A stretch of 64,000 bases of DNA. Origin: Maea johnstoni (taxonomy: Eukaryota; Annelida; Polychaeta; Spionida; Magelonidae). The stretch covers positions 21,206,856 to 21,270,855 of the forward strand of contig OZ012694.1 in NCBI GenBank assembly GCA_963942565.1. Direction: 5' to 3'. Below, piece by piece: positions 62,301 to 64,000 of this stretch; position 1 is the first letter of the stretch, and each line of letters begins with the position of its first letter. The position numbers and the translations under genes are program-made. Under the pieces are notes generated by a model. It saw only the letters and a list, made by a program, of their open reading frames with translations, was not told where the DNA came from and did not search any database.

Positions 62301-64000
62301 CACCAAAGAGGAAACACTGCTGGACCGCCCCAGATCCACCTCTCTGAGCGTGCTGAGGCGATGTTACGATGCCACCATTGTTGTTGTGGTTATCGGCACA
62401 CCATAGCGCAAATGGGCATGACGCAATTACGCTAGTGTGTGTTGATACCGCTAGGTGTCGCGGTACCTTATGACTAAAGTAAACAGCAATGGCGACACGG
62501 AAAACCATGTACACAACTTCGATTATTAATCGGTCATCGGTCGTTCATATGGACCGATGATCGATCTTGAAAATTGTGACCGATTCCGAACATTAACCAT
62601 TGGTAACTTTTTACATTGAAAACAGACCTGAAGTAGAGACATAATCAGCCCCTAATGTGAAGGGTTTTGCCCTGGTCCAATTTTGATCCCATCTCTGAGG
62701 TTTTACTGTGCAAAAAGTCCCAAGCTTAGACTCACCTTGTTAGCGTCCGAGTAGAGGACTTTCTCGGTTTTGACGTGGCAGGCGACGAGGTGTTTTTGTT
62801 CATCCCTGACCTGCGCTGTGGCACGCAGCACGGTCTTGGTGCGCTTGAGATTAGAGGTTGTGTCCTCCAGCTCCTTGGAGGTCACCGTAAGCTCCTCCGT
62901 TCGCTCCTCCAGCTCCTGCTTTGTCTCCGAGAAAAGTTCTTGCACCTACATCAGAAAAAAACGAAGCTCAACGATTTTTCATCCAATTTAGAGCTCGACG
63001 CTAAGAGTGAACCGCTGGCCCCAGGCTTGTAAAAAATTCCCCTCAAAAATGTCCCCAAATGTTTTTGAAGTAAATGAAATGTTGTCTGTGAATTTTATGC
63101 AATGTTTTATTATTGTAATGTTAAAGAAATATTTGTAAGATCAGTAAAGATTTTGCAGGACCAGTAAATCCTAGGTGTTACTGGTCCTATGAAGCCAGTT
63201 ATATTTTGAGATAGCGTTGAGACCTGAAGCTCAACCCTTATGCTGCTAGTTTCAAACTTTGCTAATACAAAATGATGCATATGGGTACTCATAGGAGAGT
63301 ATTCAGTGAGAGCTATCTAATGAGTACCAACATGATAGGGTTTAGATGGTTTTCGAAATTCTTTGCGTCCTTGTGCTTTGGACAAAAGTAGCCTCAGCAT
63401 CATGGTCTTAGCCAGGATTTGGAAACAGGGTGTCCAAATAGAGGTTTCATAGACTTTGGCGTGTCCAAAGTGTGGTATTAAGTACATACTACTAATAAAA
63501 TAAACCCTATATGTTTACAGATTTTGCTTTTTTAGGGCAGTTACTGCTTTGTGTGTCTTATAAAAGTGACACTACAGCTTCTGCATCTTCTATCTTCTAA
63601 GAAAAGTCGTCATCAGCAAATTCTGACATAAACTTTTGGGTGTCCAAACTGTCAAAAAACAGTGTTCTGGGTGTCCAAATGACACGCTGGACGAAAAGGC
63701 AGCTAAGCCCCTGCTCAGCATTGGAAGGGTTAATAACTCACCTTGATCATATCCATATTGAGCATCTGTAGCTTCTCCTCCAGTTCTTTGATCTTATCCT
63801 TGCGCTGCAGGAGCTGTGTCTGCATCTCTTCGTAGTTCTCCTGCGCCAGGAAGATACCGTTCTTTTCTCGCGAGGCGAGCAGGTCGCGTCGCAGGCGCTC
63901 GATCTCGTCCGTGTACTCCTTCATCAGCATCTTCTTGGTGAGCTTCTGGTTGACCTCGGGCCTGTTGGTGATGTTCTTGGCGCGCTGGGCATATTCCAGT
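47350..64000 (-). CDS. KIF11: Kinesin-5 (Eg5/BimC), C-terminal 825 aa; 5' part outside window
   Basis: This is a homotetrameric plus-end motor that slides antiparallel spindle microtubules. Exons in transcript order: 63742-64000 (starts beyond the edge), 62736-62945, 61033-61240, 60456-60628, 59834-59962, 59020-59187, 58370-58533, 57313-57815, 56453-56631, 49721-49807, 48286-48453, 47350-47580. Phases agree throughout. The first exon opens with the end of the motor and the neck linker ([20 protein letters not shown]), matching the same stretch of vertebrate KIF11, then coiled coil ([14 protein letters not shown]). Long coiled-coil exons follow, including a [15 protein letters not shown] segment typical of kinesin-5. 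The BimC box is [20 protein letters not shown] in exon 56453-56631, with the Thr-Pro that CDK1 phosphorylates in the human protein. The C-terminus is Ser/Thr/Lys-rich and ends [14 protein letters not shown], very like the human tail. Intron 49808-56452 holds the large foldback element. Three exon edges (59187 acceptor, 57313 donor, 56631 acceptor) are tandemly copied into flanking introns. The motor domain should lie just right of the window. Confidence 0.95.
47767..47988. mobile_element. TTAA MITE family 2, diverged copy
   Basis: CAATTAACTCTCATAGCTGC, CCAAAAGCAGTCAGACAATT and AACTCTCCTTCAT match the element at 43520; the right end AAGCATTAATGGATTAA is degraded. Confidence 0.75.
48077..48250 (+). 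mobile_element. TTAA MITE family 1, copy 7
   Basis: TTAACCCTTATGCTGCTGGT to CTCAGCATTGAAATGGTTAA. It has lost the block carrying GCGTCCTTGTGCTTTGG. It ends 36 bp from KIF11 exon 48286-48453. Confidence 0.85.
49080..49235. repeat. Interspersed repeat, copy B
   Basis: Inverted relative of 17597-17735: GCTCAAGCTCGGCTCTCGTG, TTGAGCCACTCAAGTTTGTG and AGTGATGAGTGCAGCTCTG. Confidence 0.65.
49850..49970. mobile_element. TTAA MITE family 2, fragment
   Basis: TCAACCCACTTATGTTCATA, GGAAATAATGATCAAAACCG and AACTCTCCTGACACTTAA resemble the left half of the 43520 element. Confidence 0.5.
50015..50107 (-). repeat. SINE, part 1 (split by the foldback element)
   Basis: AGGAAACTGGAGTACCCTGC, AAGACAACAACTAACTGG and CTTTCTTACATGCCCTGAGC match the SINE body seen at 39861-39925. 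It breaks off at TA where the 5.6-kb element begins; part 2 resumes at 55748. Confidence 0.75.
51317..52320 (-). pseudogene. Foldback-element ORF copy, left arm
   Basis: The minus-strand arm encodes the C-terminal two thirds of the element protein: an acidic (E)xDTRMILHA motif, [26 protein letters not shown], then [15 protein letters not shown] and, in another frame, the Cys-rich tail ([20 protein letters not shown]). It is homologous to 53620-54495 on the plus strand. The same domain order is, from memory, widespread in uncharacterised proteins of cnidarians, molluscs and chordates. Confidence 0.75.
52350..54495 (+). pseudogene. Foldback-element ORF: putative FEN/XPG-like PIN nuclease with Cys-rich tail
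   Basis: The plus-strand frame opens with [20 protein letters not shown] and [16 protein letters not shown] and is interrupted at 52803 by a hAT MITE. It resumes after 53301 and continues through [44 protein letters not shown] and [16 protein letters not shown] to a tail with nine cysteines in about 35 residues (from CTCSKRNLC), ending at 54495. The order acidic pair, D-x-D, GCD, GIG-K resembles XPG-I plus helix-hairpin-helix of FEN1/XPG nucleases (inference). It is broken in a few places. Confidence 0.7.
52803..53293. mobile_element. hAT MITE, 491 bp, inserted in the foldback-element ORF
   Basis: Ends TAGGGTTGCATATCGGTAC and GTTAACGGTATGCAACCCTA. The flanks TTTTTGAC (52795-52802) and TATTTGAC (53294-53301) are an 8-bp duplication with one mismatch. 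The interior is rich in GGTAC/CCGTTTCG words. Confidence 0.9.
55748..55832 (-). repeat. SINE, part 2: tRNA head
   Basis: On minus this reads GATGGCCGAGTGGTTTGAGG, with a perfect RNA polymerase III A box (TGGCCGAGTGG, Ser/Leu tRNA type), then CATTGCCACTGACTG and a B-box-like CTGGTTTCAAATA. It joins 50015-50107 once the foldback element is ignored. Confidence 0.8.
56240..56435 (+). mobile_element. TTAA MITE family 1, copy 8
   Basis: ACTGGTGGTGGCTAATTTGG, CCAACATGACAGGGTTTAGA and GCCTCAGCATCAGAGGCG. It ends about 18 bp from the donor of the KIF11 BimC-box exon. Confidence 0.75.
56619..57022. repeat. Tandem array copying the acceptor of the KIF11 BimC-box exon
   Basis: The exon edge with acceptor (GAGGTGTGGTTCCTGAGTAA on plus) recurs as GAGGTGTTGTTCCTGAATAA at about 56736 and 56830 and as GAGGTGTTGTTCCCGAATAA at 56926; a stub begins at 57018. 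The period is about 94 bp after the first unit of about 115 bp. Each copy retains a TTTATTCAG acceptor with pyrimidine tract on minus. Confidence 0.9.
57130..57326. repeat. 66-bp tandem array copying a KIF11 donor site
   Basis: The true donor (GCTTACCTGTAGGCATATCT on plus; exon end 57313) recurs at 57175-57195 and, with changes, at 57241-57261. Units share CAGATCCCC..GGGATGATA..TTTACT, at an exact 66-bp spacing of the donor GT (57179-80, 57245-46, 57311-12). Confidence 0.92.
57995..58345. mobile_element. Degraded MITE in a KIF11 intron
   Basis: GTGTCTTAGGCAG, GAAACTGGGTGCC and, at the right, AATCTGACTAAGACCCTGATG echo the CATGGTCTTAGCC family. The part 58225-58320 is an inverted relative of 36236-36330 (GGTATAAGGATTTGAAGTAG). 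Confidence 0.5.
58580..58896. mobile_element. CAGGG-family MITE with 5-bp duplication
   Basis: Starts CAGGGCTCAACAATAA and ends TTAATGTCGAGCCCTG, flanked by TCATC on both sides (58575-58579 and 58897-58901). The ends match those at 10825 and 20850. Confidence 0.82.
59136..59340. repeat. Tandem duplication of a KIF11 exon acceptor edge
   Basis: The exon edge and intron start (CAACTCCTGCTGGGACGCC, ATCTACAGGAC, AAACTATCAGGCACC) recur 107 bp downstream on plus (CAACTCCTGCTGTGACGCC, ATCTACAGGAT, AAACTATCAGACACC). About 50 bp of coding sequence and the acceptor are copied into the intron. Confidence 0.9.
59500..59775. mobile_element. TTAA MITE family 2, diverged copy
   Basis: AACCAATCCATGCCTGGAGA at the left, repeated GGAATTGATCATAAATT words inside, and CAAGCATAAATTGGTAAAG at the right suggest degraded TTAACCCAT ends. 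Confidence 0.5.
60078..60380. repeat. ATT/ATC-rich simple repeat
   Basis: About 300 bp of ATTATT, ATCATT and TATTAT trinucleotides in a KIF11 intron, ending about 75 bp from exon 60456-60628. Confidence 0.92.
62103..62595. mobile_element. hAT MITE, 493 bp, exact 8-bp duplication
   Basis: Ends TAGTGTTCGTCCGATTGTTC and GTGACCGATTCCGAACATTA. The flanks ACCATTGG at 62095-62102 and 62596-62603 are identical. Related to 32484-32848 by the ATCGGTC/CGATGATCGATC interior and end layout. Confidence 0.92.
62989..63225. mobile_element. Element with GCTCGACGCTAA / TAGCGTTGAGACC ends
   Basis: AGAGCTCGACGCTAAGAGTG at the left is roughly inverted at the right (GATAGCGTTGAGACCTG). Internal CCAGTAAATCC and GGTCCTAT words are shared with 12346-12480. 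Ends are diverged, with no clear duplication. Confidence 0.6.
63231..63733 (+). mobile_element. TTAA MITE family 1, copy 9, split by a hAT MITE
   Basis: TCAACCCTTATGCTGCTAG to GCCTCAGCAT, interrupted at 63401-63713, then CTCAGCATTGGAAGGGTTAA. Its right TTAA ends at 63733, only 8 bp from the exon edge at 63742, so the element lies directly behind the donor GTGAGTTA of a KIF11 exon. Confidence 0.88.
63401..63713. mobile_element. hAT MITE, 313 bp, exact 8-bp duplication, inside a TTAA MITE
   Basis: Ends CATGGTCTTAGCCAGG and GGCAGCTAAGCCCCTG. The flanks CTCAGCAT at 63393-63400 and 63714-63721 are identical and restore the TTAA MITE. Same family as 35676-35992 (GGGTGTCCAAA words inside). Confidence 0.93.

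Overview
The window is animal nuclear DNA: AT-rich, intron-rich, full of microsatellites and short DNA transposons, with three conserved metazoan genes whose exons could be joined in phase by hand. Nothing prokaryotic is visible. Species cannot be fixed from the sequence. Tandem arrays that copy exon edges, together with many MITEs (short non-autonomous DNA transposons), fit an invertebrate chordate such as amphioxus; that is an inference.

Layout. 1-11,862: no recognisable gene, only repeats. 11,863-25,847 (minus): complete cytosolic aspartate aminotransferase gene (GOT1), 9 coding exons, 410 aa. 25,848-27,546: head-to-head interval shared with the next gene, mostly filled by a 5'-truncated LINE. 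27,547-42,161 (plus): complete meiotic cohesin kleisin REC8, 16 coding exons, 660 aa. 42,162-47,349: intergenic MITEs and one orphan exon-like ORF. 47,350-64,000 (minus): last 12 coding exons (825 aa) of the kinesin-5 gene KIF11/Eg5; its motor domain lies beyond the right edge. REC8 and KIF11 are convergent. They act respectively in meiotic sister-chromatid cohesion and in spindle bipolarity; GOT1 is metabolic. I see no evidence of joint regulation beyond the short GOT1-REC8 divergent spacing.

Repeat landscape. At least five hAT-type MITEs lie between 8-bp target duplications, four exact and one with a single mismatch. Two families of TTAA-bounded MITEs are present (nine copies of one). There are also a PIF/Harbinger-like MITE, a CAGGG-ended family with 5-bp duplications, a Ser/Leu-tRNA-derived SINE, and a 5.6-kb long-inverted-repeat (foldback) element in a KIF11 intron. 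The foldback element encodes a protein whose motif order resembles FEN/XPG-type PIN nucleases followed by a Cys-rich tail. It sits inside a SINE and is itself interrupted by a hAT MITE.

Most unusual pattern. At least seven exon edges in the three genes (donors and acceptors) have been copied into the adjoining intron as short tandem arrays. The extreme case is REC8 exon 9: an 82-bp unit carrying an acceptor-like AG, 47 exon-derived bases and a perfect GTAAGT donor, present 17 times.
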